Source: an uncultured bacterium (lineage in GTDB: Bacteria; DUMJ01). From it: 40,429 bases of DNA. Every line of letters begins with the position of its first letter. The stretch's first letter is position 1. Both the position numbers and the translations under genes were made by a program. Where the stretch lies: positions 1-40,429 of the forward strand of contig CALGNK010000018.1 in the NCBI GenBank assembly GCA_937958695.1, read 5' to 3'. Positions 23,972-31,862 of the stretch are shown piece after piece. A model generated the notes under the pieces. It was not told where the DNA came from. It saw only the letters and a list, made by a program, of their open reading frames with translations, and did not search any database.

Positions 23972-26110
23972 TCATTTAATAAAGTCTGGAGGTAAACTCT
24001 CTTTTTTATTGCCAAGCTCTAAATTGGGCTTATTCCCCATCTTAAAGATAAGAGTTCCACCATTTACAATCTCATCGTGCCAAAGCCATAATCTATTTAG
24101 CGGTTTTCCATTTAGATAGAGCTCTTGTACGTATATGTTCTCTTTAGATACGTTCTCTGCCTCTATAATGAAATCTTTACCACTTGGAAGATGTATCACT
24201 GCTCTCTTCCATATAGGCGATCCTATAAGATAAATTGGTGTCCCTGGACAGAACGGATAAATCCCTAAGGAACTAAAGATATACCAGGCAGACATCTGTC
24301 CACAATCCTCGTTACCACAAAGTCCATCTGGTTCTATTCCGTAGAAAGAGTCTAATATCTTTCTTACTACTTCCTGAGTTTTCCATGGCATCCTAGCATA
24401 AATATAAAGATAAGCTATATGATGTGAGGGTTCATTACCGTGGGCATACTGTCCAATAAGTCCTGTAATGTCTGGCGGACCTTTTATAGGGACTTCCGTA
24501 TTAAAGAACTCATGTAATTTCTTAACAAATGCCTCTTCTCCCCCTAGGAGTCTAACCAATCCGTATGGATCTTGTGGAACGAAAAATGTCCATTGCCAGG
24601 CATTACCTTCTGTATAGTGAGTAGATGTAGCATCTGTAGGATCAAAACTTTTATCCATCCAATTTCCTTTAATATCCTTAGCTCTCATAAAACCAACTTT
24701 AGAATCATAGAGATTTCTATAATTTTGAGATCTCTTAATAAAGATTTTATAATCGCTTTCTTTACCAAGTATCTTAGCAACCTGAGCTAAACAAAAATCA
24801 TTATAGGCATATTCTAAAGTCCTAGAAACAGATTGATTAAATCTATCCCCAGGGACATAGTCCAAATCTTTATAATCTGTTATACCTTTTCTACCTTGAT
24901 TAAAGTCTCTAGATTCTATCATTGCATTTTTATACATAGCATCATAAGCTTTATCCCAATCAAAGCCTTTTAAACCCTTAACTACTGCATCTGCAATCAC
25001 TGAATCACTATGAGTACCAATCATACAATTAGTCTCTCTATTGCCCTTATGCCACCTTGGTAACCAACCAGATTGCATATAGATATCTAAAAAGCTCCTT
25101 ATTATATCTACATTTCTCTCTGGTTGTATCAAAATAAAGAGAGGATGTAAACTCCTGAATGTATCCCAGAGAGAGAAGACTGTGTAGTGTTTATAACCAG
25201 AAGTATAGACCTTATCATCTACTCCTATATATTTATTATCTATATCTGAAAATAGACTAGGATGGATAAAAGAGTGATAGAGAGCGGTATAAAACTTTAC
25301 TTTATCCTTTTCCTCTCCTTCTATCTCTATTTTAATTAGTTCCTGATCCCAAATCTTTTTAGCTTCCTCTTTTACCCTCTCGAAATTCCAGTCTGGTATC
25401 TCCTGTAAATTTTTTCTAGCACCTTCTATACCAGTAAACGATATCCCAACCTTTACCATTATCTTTTCTTTTTCTTTCGTAGAGTATCTTACAAAAGCTC
25501 CAATGAATGGGTCAGACCTACTTAGCATTCTTTCTTCTCTGTTACCTTTATCTATTCTAAAGACCTTCCAAGTACCAAACTCATCAAAAGGTTTAGAAAA
25601 TTTAGCAGAGAAATATATAGTCTGAGGGTCTCTAGCTCCACAGAAATGGCCTCCAGTTATAGAACCAACAATCTCATCATTTCCAATAATCTTTACCCAA
25701 GCTTTCTCAGCCATATCTCCTATCCTAGTAAAAAGATCGATAATAATGTAAGCATTATCTGTCCTTGGAAACGTATATCTATGGAATCCAACCCTATAAG
25801 AAGTGGTCAACTCAGCCAAAATATTATAATCCTCTAAGAAGACAGAATAATATCCAGGTTGTGCAAACTCTTTACTATGACTAAATCTAGACCTATAACC
25901 AATCGCTGGATTCTCTTTAGGTCCTGGTATTATTTTCAAATCCCCAACAATAGGCATTATTCTTACCTCTCCATAATCAGCTGCACCCGTTCCACTCAGA
26001 TGAGTATGACTAAAACCCATTATAGAATTATCTGAATAATGATAACCTGAGCACCAGTCCCATCCTTCTACACCTGTATCTGGACTTAGCTGAACCATCC
26101 CAAAAGGCAA
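23972..26110 (-). CDS. GH92 family alpha-mannosidase, 5' end disrupted or fused
   Basis: The frame encodes the hallmark GH92 segments: PFGMVQLSPDT, GFSHTHLSGTGAADYGEV, LWDTFRSLHPL, GNEPSHHIAYLY (catalytic acid Glu region) and GNEDCGQMSAWYIFSSLG near the C-terminus. GH92 enzymes are calcium-dependent exo-alpha-mannosidases acting with inversion. The first possible start is TTG at 26110, but the same frame continues upstream to 26164 as VDPFIGTGGHGHTFPGAT, which is also conserved family sequence. There is no ATG, GTG or TTG in that extension before a TAG at 26190-26192, and it overlaps the end of a GntR gene in the other frame. Either the protein is truncated at its N-terminus, or it is made as a GntR fusion by a -1 shift, or a base is missing. 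No signal peptide is present. Confidence 0.82.
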   Translation of the reverse strand: MPFGMVQLSPDTGVEGWDWCSGYHYSDNSIMGFSHTHLSGTGAADYGEVRIMPIVGDLKIIPGPKENPAIGYRSRFSHSKEFAQPGYYSVFLEDYNILAELTTSYRVGFHRYTFPRTDNAYIIIDLFTRIGDMAEKAWVKIIGNDEIVGSITGGHFCGARDPQTIYFSAKFSKPFDEFGTWKVFRIDKGNREERMLSRSDPFIGAFVRYSTKEKEKIMVKVGISFTGIEGARKNLQEIPDWNFERVKEEAKKIWDQELIKIEIEGEEKDKVKFYTALYHSFIHPSLFSDIDNKYIGVDDKVYTSGYKHYTVFSLWDTFRSLHPLFILIQPERNVDIIRSFLDIYMQSGWLPRWHKGNRETNCMIGTHSDSVIADAVVKGLKGFDWDKAYDAMYKNAMIESRDFNQGRKGITDYKDLDYVPGDRFNQSVSRTLEYAYNDFCLAQVAKILGKESDYKIFIKRSQNYRNLYDSKVGFMRAKDIKGNWMDKSFDPTDATSTHYTEGNAWQWTFFVPQDPYGLVRLLGGEEAFVKKLHEFFNTEVPIKGPPDITGLIGQYAHGNEPSHHIAYLYIYARMPWKTQEVVRKILDSFYGIEPDGLCGNEDCGQMSAWYIFSSLGIYPFCPGTPIYLIGSPIWKRAVIHLPSGKDFIIEAENVSKENIYVQELYLNGKPLNRLWLWHDEIVNGGTLIFKMGNKPNLELGNKKESLPPDFIK

Positions 26111-26148
26111 TGTTGCACCTGGAAAGGTATGCCCATGTCCTCCCGTCC

Positions 26149-26391
26149 CTATAAATGGATCAACACAAAACTGCCTATTCCGCGCCTTCTAGATATAATT
26201 CCTTCTGAAACCAACAGATTAAGAGCCTTTTGTATAGTCCCACGACTTACATTATAAAGTCTACATAACTCTTTCTCTGTAGGAAGTTGAGCGCCAGGTT
26301 TTAAATCACCACTTTTTATCTTGCTTCTTAACATTTCAGCTATCTTAGCGTATATAGGTAAAAAATCCCAATCACCTAGTTCTCTTAACAT
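26149..26391 (-). CDS. GntR-family DNA-binding domain protein lacking an effector domain
   Basis: The 80-residue product is a complete GntR winged helix (IYAKIAEMLRSKIKSGDLKPG, then LPTEKELCRLYNVSRGTIQKA, then GIISRRRGIGSFV) and ends four residues later. Full-length relatives have 120-350 residues with a UTRA, FCD, YtrA-type or LacI-like effector domain, which is absent. The gene has its own promoter and a GNTANAC-type operator. The next frame, -1 relative to it, is a GH92 mannosidase whose conserved N-terminus starts at the point where the wing ends. It may be the remnant of a regulator cut by a deletion, or the DNA-binding half of a frameshifted fusion. AGGAGAG precedes the ATG. Confidence 0.85.
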   Translation of the reverse strand: MLRELGDWDFLPIYAKIAEMLRSKIKSGDLKPGAQLPTEKELCRLYNVSRGTIQKALNLLVSEGIISRRRGIGSFVLIHL

Positions 26392-26408
26392 AACTCTCCT
26401 AAATGTTT

Positions 26409-26422
26409 ATTGTCTATACAAT
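26409..26422. promoter_or_regulatory. Candidate GntR (HutC-type) operator
   Basis: On the minus strand ATTGTATAGACAAT is a palindrome with ATTGT/ACAAT arms. Its core GTATAGAC fits the GT-N-TA-N-AC operator known for HutC-type GntR regulators. It lies just downstream of the -10 of the gntR promoter, so binding should block initiation (autorepression). Confidence 0.65.
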
Positions 26423-26425
26423 TAG

Positions 26426-26455
26426 AATATACCATACAGAGCATAATTGTGTCAA
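26426..26455 (-). promoter_or_regulatory. Promoter for the gntR-GH92 transcript
   Basis: On the minus strand TTGACA (26450-26455) and TATATT (26426-26431) are 18 bases apart. The -35 is consensus and the -10 has five of six matches. The start would fall within the palindromic operator. Confidence 0.65.
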
Positions 26456-26507
26456 TGGTCTGTTATAAAATTGAAAAATTAGATGACTATAACAGAACTA
26501 ACTAAAA

Positions 26508-28583
26508 TTATAACATTAGTTCCTCTTGTATGATTGATATCATCACTTCTACCAGATTTGGGTCAAACTGAGACCCACCGCATCTTCTAATCTCTTCAAC
26601 AGCTTCTGATAAGGTTAAAGCCCTTCTATATGGTCTTTCTGTGGTCATAGCATCAAATGCATCTGCTATCGACAATATCCTAGAGCCTAAAGGAATATCC
26701 TCCCCAGCCAGTCCATCCGGATATCCCTTACCATCCCATCTTTCATGATGGTGTCTGACAATCTTTGCCTCTTCCTCCAATCCTTCCATCTGAAGAATAA
26801 GCTCTTCACTCTTAACAGGGTGTATCTTAACAATCTCATATTCTTCTCCATTTAAAAATCCATTCTTATTTAATACAGCTTGAGGGACAAATATCTTTCC
26901 TATATCATGAATATAACCAGCCCAATATATCTTTCTAGAGGTTTCTACATCAAGCCTTAATCTTTCCGCTATTCTTAAAGAGTATCTTGCAACACGTTCA
27001 GAATGTCCTCTAGTATATACATCGTAGTAATCTAAAGCCCTAGTAAGAACCATAACTAGAGTATTAAGAAACATCTTTTCTCTTCTAGCATAATTTCTAA
27101 TAGCATAAAAAGATGAGACAAAACTAGATAATCTCTTAGCCATATTTATATCCATATCTGTAAAATGAATATCGTTCTCTACAATATCTAAAGAGATATA
27201 ACCAAATTTCTTATCTTCCCACATTAAAGGAGATATAATAGTCTCCTTAACGGAACCAGTAAAAGTCTCCATAACTTTATACTTCTCTTCAGGCATAATA
27301 TGCCTATTTATACTTAGGATATTTTTTACAACCGTCACTTCGTCTATATCAAGAAGTTCTCCACGGTCAAAAACAAGTCCTTCCAATTCTTTAGAGTGCC
27401 CTTCTGTCTTTATTAATGAAATGCTTCCATCTTCTCCTATTAAAAATACACTTCCTGCTTTAGCTTTAGGAATTGTATCTAAGGCTAACTTCAGAACATC
27501 TTCTAAGAAATCTTCTTCCAATATATTTAGGCTTGCCAACTTTGATACCGCCTCAAAAGTTTCTAATGTTACATTTGTAGCCCTTTCTAGCTCCTTATAG
27601 AGCTCCTCTAGCTCTTCATTGGAAGCCTTAAGTTCTTCGTAAGTAGCTTCAAGTTCCTCATTAGAAACCCTCAATTCTTCGTACAGTGCAGTCAACTCTT
27701 CATTCTTATCTCTCAATTCTTTTGTTGCCTGAACTATCCTTTTAGAAAGGAATCTATTAATCCCTATTAAGATTAGCATTAAAAGAAGTAACGCTAATAA
27801 TGTGTAGGACAAAGGTTTTATCCAACGTGGCTGTCTTTCCACCTTTACAGTATATCTATCTACTAATTCCAATAACTCGTCTTTAGAAATCTTAGAGAGG
27901 CCATCCCTTAGTATATTAAGGACTTTGGAATTTCCCTTTTGGGTAGCTATATACAGATAATTAAAAGCAATTGGTTCTGTCTTTGAAAACTCGTATAACA
28001 AATCATACTTAACAAGATAATAATTGGCTGGTAAATCGTCCATCAAAAATACTTTTATTTCTCCGTTCTTAGCTGATCGAACAATATCGGAGTAATTCTT
28101 ATAGAGTTTAAACTTAATAGAAGGATTCTCAGCCCTAGCTATATCTATTAGGGCATCTGCATCTTTTACACCTACTATATATGGAGTTAGGTCTTTTAGA
28201 GACTTAATATTACCAATCTGAGGGTCATAATAGATGCTTGAGGTCATCTCAAATATTGGAGTAGTAAAGTCTAAGAATTCTTCTCTTGCTTGAGTCTTAA
28301 AGAGCGTATCTATCACATCAGCTGAATGCTCTCTAATTATCTTAAAAGCCTCTGCCCATTCAACTGGCATTAGCTGAATATCTATTCCTGTTTTTCCCTT
28401 AAATAATCTCCAAAATTCTACAGATATGCCAACAAGATTTCCATCCTTATCTATGTAGGTAAAAGGAGGATAATCTTTATCTAACACCACTCTTAGAGTT
28501 TTAGATAATAGAGAGGAGGGAAGAAGAATCATAAAAACAGTTATTGCTAATATTAATGTTTTCTTTATTAACTTTGTAATCAA
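26508..28583 (-). CDS. Membrane sensor HD-GYP cyclic-di-GMP phosphodiesterase
   Basis: The 691-residue protein has a signal/anchor segment, a periplasmic SBP_bac_3 domain (about 28-250, starting TLRVVLDKDYPPFTYIDKDG), a transmembrane helix (about 255-275), a coiled coil with repeated YEELRVSNEELEATYEELKA-type heptads (about 285-345), a GAF-like domain (about 350-500) and an HD-GYP domain (about 505-690). The catalytic HD is at 559-560 and GYP at 620-622, in a complete HHERWDGKGYPDGL motif. It should degrade cyclic di-GMP in response to a periplasmic small molecule, perhaps an amino acid. The annotated TTG start is only two bases after GGGAGG; an ATT codon one position later has better spacing, so the exact start is uncertain. 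Confidence 0.9.
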   Translation of the reverse strand: MITKLIKKTLILAITVFMILLPSSLLSKTLRVVLDKDYPPFTYIDKDGNLVGISVEFWRLFKGKTGIDIQLMPVEWAEAFKIIREHSADVIDTLFKTQAREEFLDFTTPIFEMTSSIYYDPQIGNIKSLKDLTPYIVGVKDADALIDIARAENPSIKFKLYKNYSDIVRSAKNGEIKVFLMDDLPANYYLVKYDLLYEFSKTEPIAFNYLYIATQKGNSKVLNILRDGLSKISKDELLELVDRYTVKVERQPRWIKPLSYTLLALLLLMLILIGINRFLSKRIVQATKELRDKNEELTALYEELRVSNEELEATYEELKASNEELEELYKELERATNVTLETFEAVSKLASLNILEEDFLEDVLKLALDTIPKAKAGSVFLIGEDGSISLIKTEGHSKELEGLVFDRGELLDIDEVTVVKNILSINRHIMPEEKYKVMETFTGSVKETIISPLMWEDKKFGYISLDIVENDIHFTDMDINMAKRLSSFVSSFYAIRNYARREKMFLNTLVMVLTRALDYYDVYTRGHSERVARYSLRIAERLRLDVETSRKIYWAGYIHDIGKIFVPQAVLNKNGFLNGEEYEIVKIHPVKSEELILQMEGLEEEAKIVRHHHERWDGKGYPDGLAGEDIPLGSRILSIADAFDAMTTERPYRRALTLSEAVEEIRRCGGSQFDPNLVEVMISIIQEELML

Positions 28584-28610
28584 AGCCTCCCATTTTATTG
28601 TAATGTTAAT

Positions 28611-28650
28611 GTATAATTTTATAATTATACCAATAAATCTAAAAAGTCAA
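28611..28650 (-). promoter_or_regulatory. Extended -10 promoter with palindrome for the HD-GYP gene
   Basis: On the minus strand TGGTATAAT is an extended -10 (TATAAT 28624-28629), with TTGACT at 28645-28650 only 15 bases away. The -10 overlaps a palindrome with arms GTATAATT/AATTATAC around four bases (28611-28630), which may be an operator or chance AT-rich symmetry. Confidence 0.5.
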
Positions 28651-28661
28651 TACAAAGAAAG

Positions 28662-28730
28662 GGTTACTGGGGATGGGACTTAATGAGGCTTAATGCCTAT
28701 CATCCAGAACAATTCTTCTTCAAGAAGTAA
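28662..28730 (+). pseudogene. C-terminal fossil of a family 5 solute-binding protein gene
   Basis: On the plus strand, the frame ending with TAA at 28728-28730 reads GYWGWDLMRL and then NAYHPEQFFFKK. This is the usual end of a DppA/oligosaccharide-type binding protein (compare NPCQYFFKK at the end of the intact gene at 31660). Upstream of about 28660 the frame no longer looks like that family and there is no room for the rest of the gene. It lies upstream of the HD-GYP gene, on the opposite strand, and overlaps nothing. A terminator-like hairpin follows at once. I read it as what remains after a deletion or rearrangement. Confidence 0.65.
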
Positions 28731-28735
28731 AACGA

Positions 28736-28761
28736 TAGGCGGTGCATCTATGCACCGCCTA
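28736..28761. terminator. Strong hairpin terminator
   Basis: Perfect 11-bp arms TAGGCGGTGCA and TGCACCGCCTA enclose TCTA. On the minus strand it follows the small secreted protein gene and is followed by TCGTTTTAC. On the plus strand it lies six bases after the fossil stop codon and is followed by CACATTTTA. It may have served the lost plus-strand gene and now ends the minus-strand transcript. Confidence 0.75.
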
Positions 28762-28767
28762 CACATT

Positions 28768-29166
28768 TTAAGTTATTAGTCCTAAAGTTATTGATACTTC
28801 TATAGAGGCATCGGTAGGATTATATATAACAGTACGATATGTTCCATCAGAATAGATCGTGTATATCTCGTCTAATTTTCTAATCCCTTCAGCTAGGATA
28901 TAATGATAATAATAAGTTTGATAGGTAGCCCATTCATTATAATTTGTTTCATCAAAAAGATAAAAGTTTATTCCAGAATTTGCATTTATATATATTCTTA
29001 GTCTATTTCCATTCTTACAGTTTATAGGATAAGCTCTATGACTTCCCGAGCTGAGATTAACTACTTCGTTTACCAATATGGTTTCATTAATACAGGTATA
29101 TCCATTAGCTCCTAATAGGAATATAAGTGCCCCTAGAAGAAGCATCACCTGTAGCCTATATCTCAT
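28768..29166 (-). CDS. Small secreted protein of unknown function
   Basis: I do not recognise this 132-residue protein with certainty. It has a clear signal peptide (MRYRLQVMLLLGALIFLLGANG) and a mature part of about 110 residues that is mostly beta-strand, with many Tyr, Asn and Ser and two cysteines (about 25 and 50). The end (GTYRTVIYNPTDASIEVSIT) resembles the last strands of small beta-sandwich domains such as PPC-type domains. GGGGGAGG lies directly before the ATG, a very strong ribosome site. It stands alone, between a terminator and the long leader of the next plus-strand gene. Confidence 0.7.
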   Translation of the reverse strand: MRYRLQVMLLLGALIFLLGANGYTCINETILVNEVVNLSSGSHRAYPINCKNGNRLRIYINANSGINFYLFDETNYNEWATYQTYYYHYILAEGIRKLDEIYTIYSDGTYRTVIYNPTDASIEVSITLGLIT

Positions 29167-29698
29167 TTCCTCCCCCTCCTAACATTAAGGTAAATTTTTC
29201 GAAAACTCTAAAACCTCTTTTAGACTCAACTCCAAGGATTATATTATTTCATTTTACCACTTACAGTCCAATCATCTTGCTATTAATACTTTGCCCCCTC
29301 ATCCTAGTATTAAAAACCAGGACAAGGAGGCGATAATTATGCTAAAATCACAATATTTATTATACCAAAAATTTCATTAATTTGCTGAGATAATTTCGGA
29401 CATCTTATACACAAAATTACCATCATTACCTTGTCAGTTCACATTCCTCTTGCTTTAAGTCAATCTGAAAGGTATAATTTTACTGAAGGAAAGTGAGAAT
29501 TGAGTTAAGAAGAGAAACTTTACAAAGATAGAATCAATTATTGTTAAGTCGCAGAGCACTTTGAGAACGCAATTTATCAAGGAGGTGAGAGATAGAGATA
29601 TTGTAAGTTTATTAATTTTCAACTAATAATACACAATCAAGCTAATCCTTATGGATAGAAGTTTATACTTAAAAATTATTAAGAGGAGGAGGTTGAAT
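29167..29698. other. Long intergenic region and 5' leader of the binding-protein gene
   Basis: It holds the upstream region of the small secreted protein gene (a TATAAT on the minus strand at 29238-29243 is a possible -10), then the promoter of the family 5 binding-protein gene at 29450-29478. Two plus-strand ribosome-site sequences lead nowhere: AAGGAGG before a 13-codon frame (29339-29380), and AAGGAGGTGA at 29579-29588 without a usable downstream start. No gene is convincing here. Confidence 0.5.
29450..29478 (+). promoter_or_regulatory. Promoter of the family 5 binding-protein gene
   Basis: TTGCTT (29450-29455) and a perfect TATAAT (29473-29478) are 17 bases apart. Transcription from here would give a leader of about 210 nt before the ATG at 29699. 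Confidence 0.55.
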
Positions 29699-31660
29699 AT
29701 GAAGGGTTTACTAGCAATTATTTTATGTATAAGTTTAGTTTTTGGAATCTTAACAATTTCTTATGCGCAGAAATATCCGTCTCCATCGCAGTATAGCACA
29801 ATAGCAGATTACAAAAAGGCTACTGGAAAAGATATAAAATCCTTTAGTGAGGCTCCAATGTTAGCAGAACTGGTAAAACAGGGAAAGCTTCCACCAGTAG
29901 ATAAGAGACTTCCTGCTGAACCATTGGTGGTAGTCCCTGTAGAAGAGGTTGGACAGTATGGAGGGACTTGGAGGGCTGCTCTTTTAGGTAGGGCTGACAC
30001 TGCATGGTTAACAAGAACAGTAGATTATGAAGGATTGTTAAGATGGTCTCCCGACTTTACGACCCCTATTCCAAATATAGCTAAAAGCTATAGGGTAACT
30101 GATGAAGGTAGGACATTTACACTTTCTCTTAGAAAAGGTATGAAATGGTCTGATGGCCAACCGTTTACTGCTGATGACATACTCTTTTGGTATGAAGACG
30201 TTCTAATGAATAAAGAACTTACACCTACCATACCTAAATGGCTAACTACTGACGGACAACCGGTAAAGGTAGAAAAGGTTGATGATTATACGGTAAGATT
30301 TAAATTTACCCAGCCAAATGGTCTATTTACACAGAGATTAGCTACTCCGGATGGTTTAGGGCTAATTATACCAAAACACTATATGAAGCAGTTCCATATT
30401 AAATATACTTCTAAAGAAAAACTAGATGCATTAGTAAAGGAGAAACAACTTGCTGACTGGTTCTCTCTATTCTCCAATATGAATGACAGCTGGATGAATC
30501 CAGATAGACCAGTTGTAAATGCTTGGAAAGTGGTAGTAGCTTTAGGTACAGGTCCACGTTGCGTATTTGAGAGAAATCCTTACTACTGGAAGATAGATAT
30601 TGCTGGCAATCAATTGCCATATATAGATAAAGTAAGCTATGATATAGTAGAAAGTGTTGATGTTGCGGTAATGAAGGCGTTAAATGGAGAAATAGATATG
30701 CAGGATAGACATATTGGCGCTATAGCAAATTTCCCACTATTTGCAGACAAGAAGAATCAGGAAAAGGGTAACTTTAGACTTTTCTATACGATACCAACCG
30801 GTATGAATACAATGGTAATAGCATTTAACCTTAATCATAAGGACCCAGTACTTAGGAAGATTTTCAATGAAAAAAGATTCCGTTTTGCTATGTCTTCAGC
30901 TATCAATCGAAAGGAAATTATAGATCTAGTATATCTAGGGCAAGGAGAACCCAGACAGCCTTCCCCATTACCAGAGTCTCCTTTCTATCATGAACAATTA
31001 TCTAAGGCTTATATTGAGTATAATCCTACACTTGCTAATAAGTTACTCGATGAGATAGGCTTAAAGCGTGGGCCAGATGGCTATAGACTAAGACCAGATG
31101 GCAAACCATTAGCAGTTACTATAGAAGTTGCAACTATATCGCAACAGTGGATAGATGCCTGCGAACTTGTTAAAAGATATTGGGAAGCTGTAGGAGTAAA
31201 GACTGCTATAAAAACTATGGATAGATCATTATTCTATTCTAGGAAAGCAGCTGCTGAGCATGATATAGCAATATGGGGTGGAGACGGTGGAATGGAAGTC
31301 CTTCTAGAACCAAGATGGTACTTCCCATTCAGTGCTGAATCTAACCATGCTCCGTTGTGGCAACTCTGGTACAACTCTGGTGGAAAGTCTGGTGAAGAAC
31401 CACCTCCGGAAGTCAAAAAACAGATGCAGTTATACGATGAGATCACAAAGACTACAAGCTTTGCTAAGCAGAAACTTTTGATGAAGCAAATCCTTGATAT
31501 AGCTGCAAAGAATCTTTATGTAATAGGAATAAGCTCTAATCCTAGAGGATTTGGTATAGTCAAGAATAACTTTAGAAATGTTCCAGAAGAAATGTTTGGT
31601 AGCTGGTTATATCCTAACCCAGCCCCAACTAATCCTTGTCAGTATTTCTTCAAGAAGTAA
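29699..31660 (+). CDS. ABC transporter substrate-binding protein, family 5 (peptide/oligosaccharide type)
   Basis: From the ATG at 29699 (GGAGGAGG shortly upstream) the 653-residue protein begins with a signal peptide MKGLLAIILCISLVFGILT. It then shows typical family 5 segments: YRVTDEGRTFTLSLRKGMKW, SDGQPFTADDILFWYEDV and the closing QYFFKK. An in-frame ATG at 29651 would add 16 codons that include the ribosome site, so it is rejected. In hyperthermophiles such proteins bind oligopeptides or beta-linked oligosaccharides. No family 5 permease or ATPase genes follow, so partners must be elsewhere. Given the surrounding hydrolases, an oligosaccharide ligand is plausible but unproven. Confidence 0.92.
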   Translation: MKGLLAIILCISLVFGILTISYAQKYPSPSQYSTIADYKKATGKDIKSFSEAPMLAELVKQGKLPPVDKRLPAEPLVVVPVEEVGQYGGTWRAALLGRADTAWLTRTVDYEGLLRWSPDFTTPIPNIAKSYRVTDEGRTFTLSLRKGMKWSDGQPFTADDILFWYEDVLMNKELTPTIPKWLTTDGQPVKVEKVDDYTVRFKFTQPNGLFTQRLATPDGLGLIIPKHYMKQFHIKYTSKEKLDALVKEKQLADWFSLFSNMNDSWMNPDRPVVNAWKVVVALGTGPRCVFERNPYYWKIDIAGNQLPYIDKVSYDIVESVDVAVMKALNGEIDMQDRHIGAIANFPLFADKKNQEKGNFRLFYTIPTGMNTMVIAFNLNHKDPVLRKIFNEKRFRFAMSSAINRKEIIDLVYLGQGEPRQPSPLPESPFYHEQLSKAYIEYNPTLANKLLDEIGLKRGPDGYRLRPDGKPLAVTIEVATISQQWIDACELVKRYWEAVGVKTAIKTMDRSLFYSRKAAAEHDIAIWGGDGGMEVLLEPRWYFPFSAESNHAPLWQLWYNSGGKSGEEPPPEVKKQMQLYDEITKTTSFAKQKLLMKQILDIAAKNLYVIGISSNPRGFGIVKNNFRNVPEEMFGSWLYPNPAPTNPCQYFFKK

Positions 31661-31689
31661 GTAGATACATATTAGTAGAAGAATCTTAG

Positions 31690-31716
31690 TAGGAGGGGGG
31701 TAATTACCCCCTCCTA
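31690..31716. terminator. Terminator after the family 5 binding-protein gene
   Basis: TAGGAGGGGG pairs with CCCCCTCCTA around a small self-complementary centre, 29 bases after the stop. The tail is TCATTATGAATTT, a modest U-content. Confidence 0.7.
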
Positions 31717-31821
31717 TCATTATGAATTTCCCATCCCTAAAAACAGAACGTTACCTCTAGGAAATTTTAAAGGCTTTATAGATATTCTAAAACTCACATA
31801 CCAATTTTCAGCAAAAACATC

Positions 31822-31830
31822 TGATATAAT
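31822..31830 (+). promoter_or_regulatory. Extended -10 promoter for nrdD-dcd-nrdG
   Basis: TGATATAAT fits an extended -10 (TGn before TATAAT), 32 bases before the nrdD ATG. No good -35 is visible, which is usual for extended -10 promoters. Confidence 0.55.
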
Positions 31831-31862
31831 AATTTATATAATTTTCAAAGTGGAGGATTGCT

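Noticed and set aside
29290-29335. Possible hairpin CCCCCTCATCCT / AGGACAAGGAGG
   Set aside because: Several mismatches in the stem and no U-run; too weak to call a terminator.
29127-29336. 69-codon plus-strand frame with a hydrophobic centre
   Set aside because: It starts inside the signal-peptide region of the opposite gene, has no ribosome site, and ends in an Arg-rich tail. No support as a gene.
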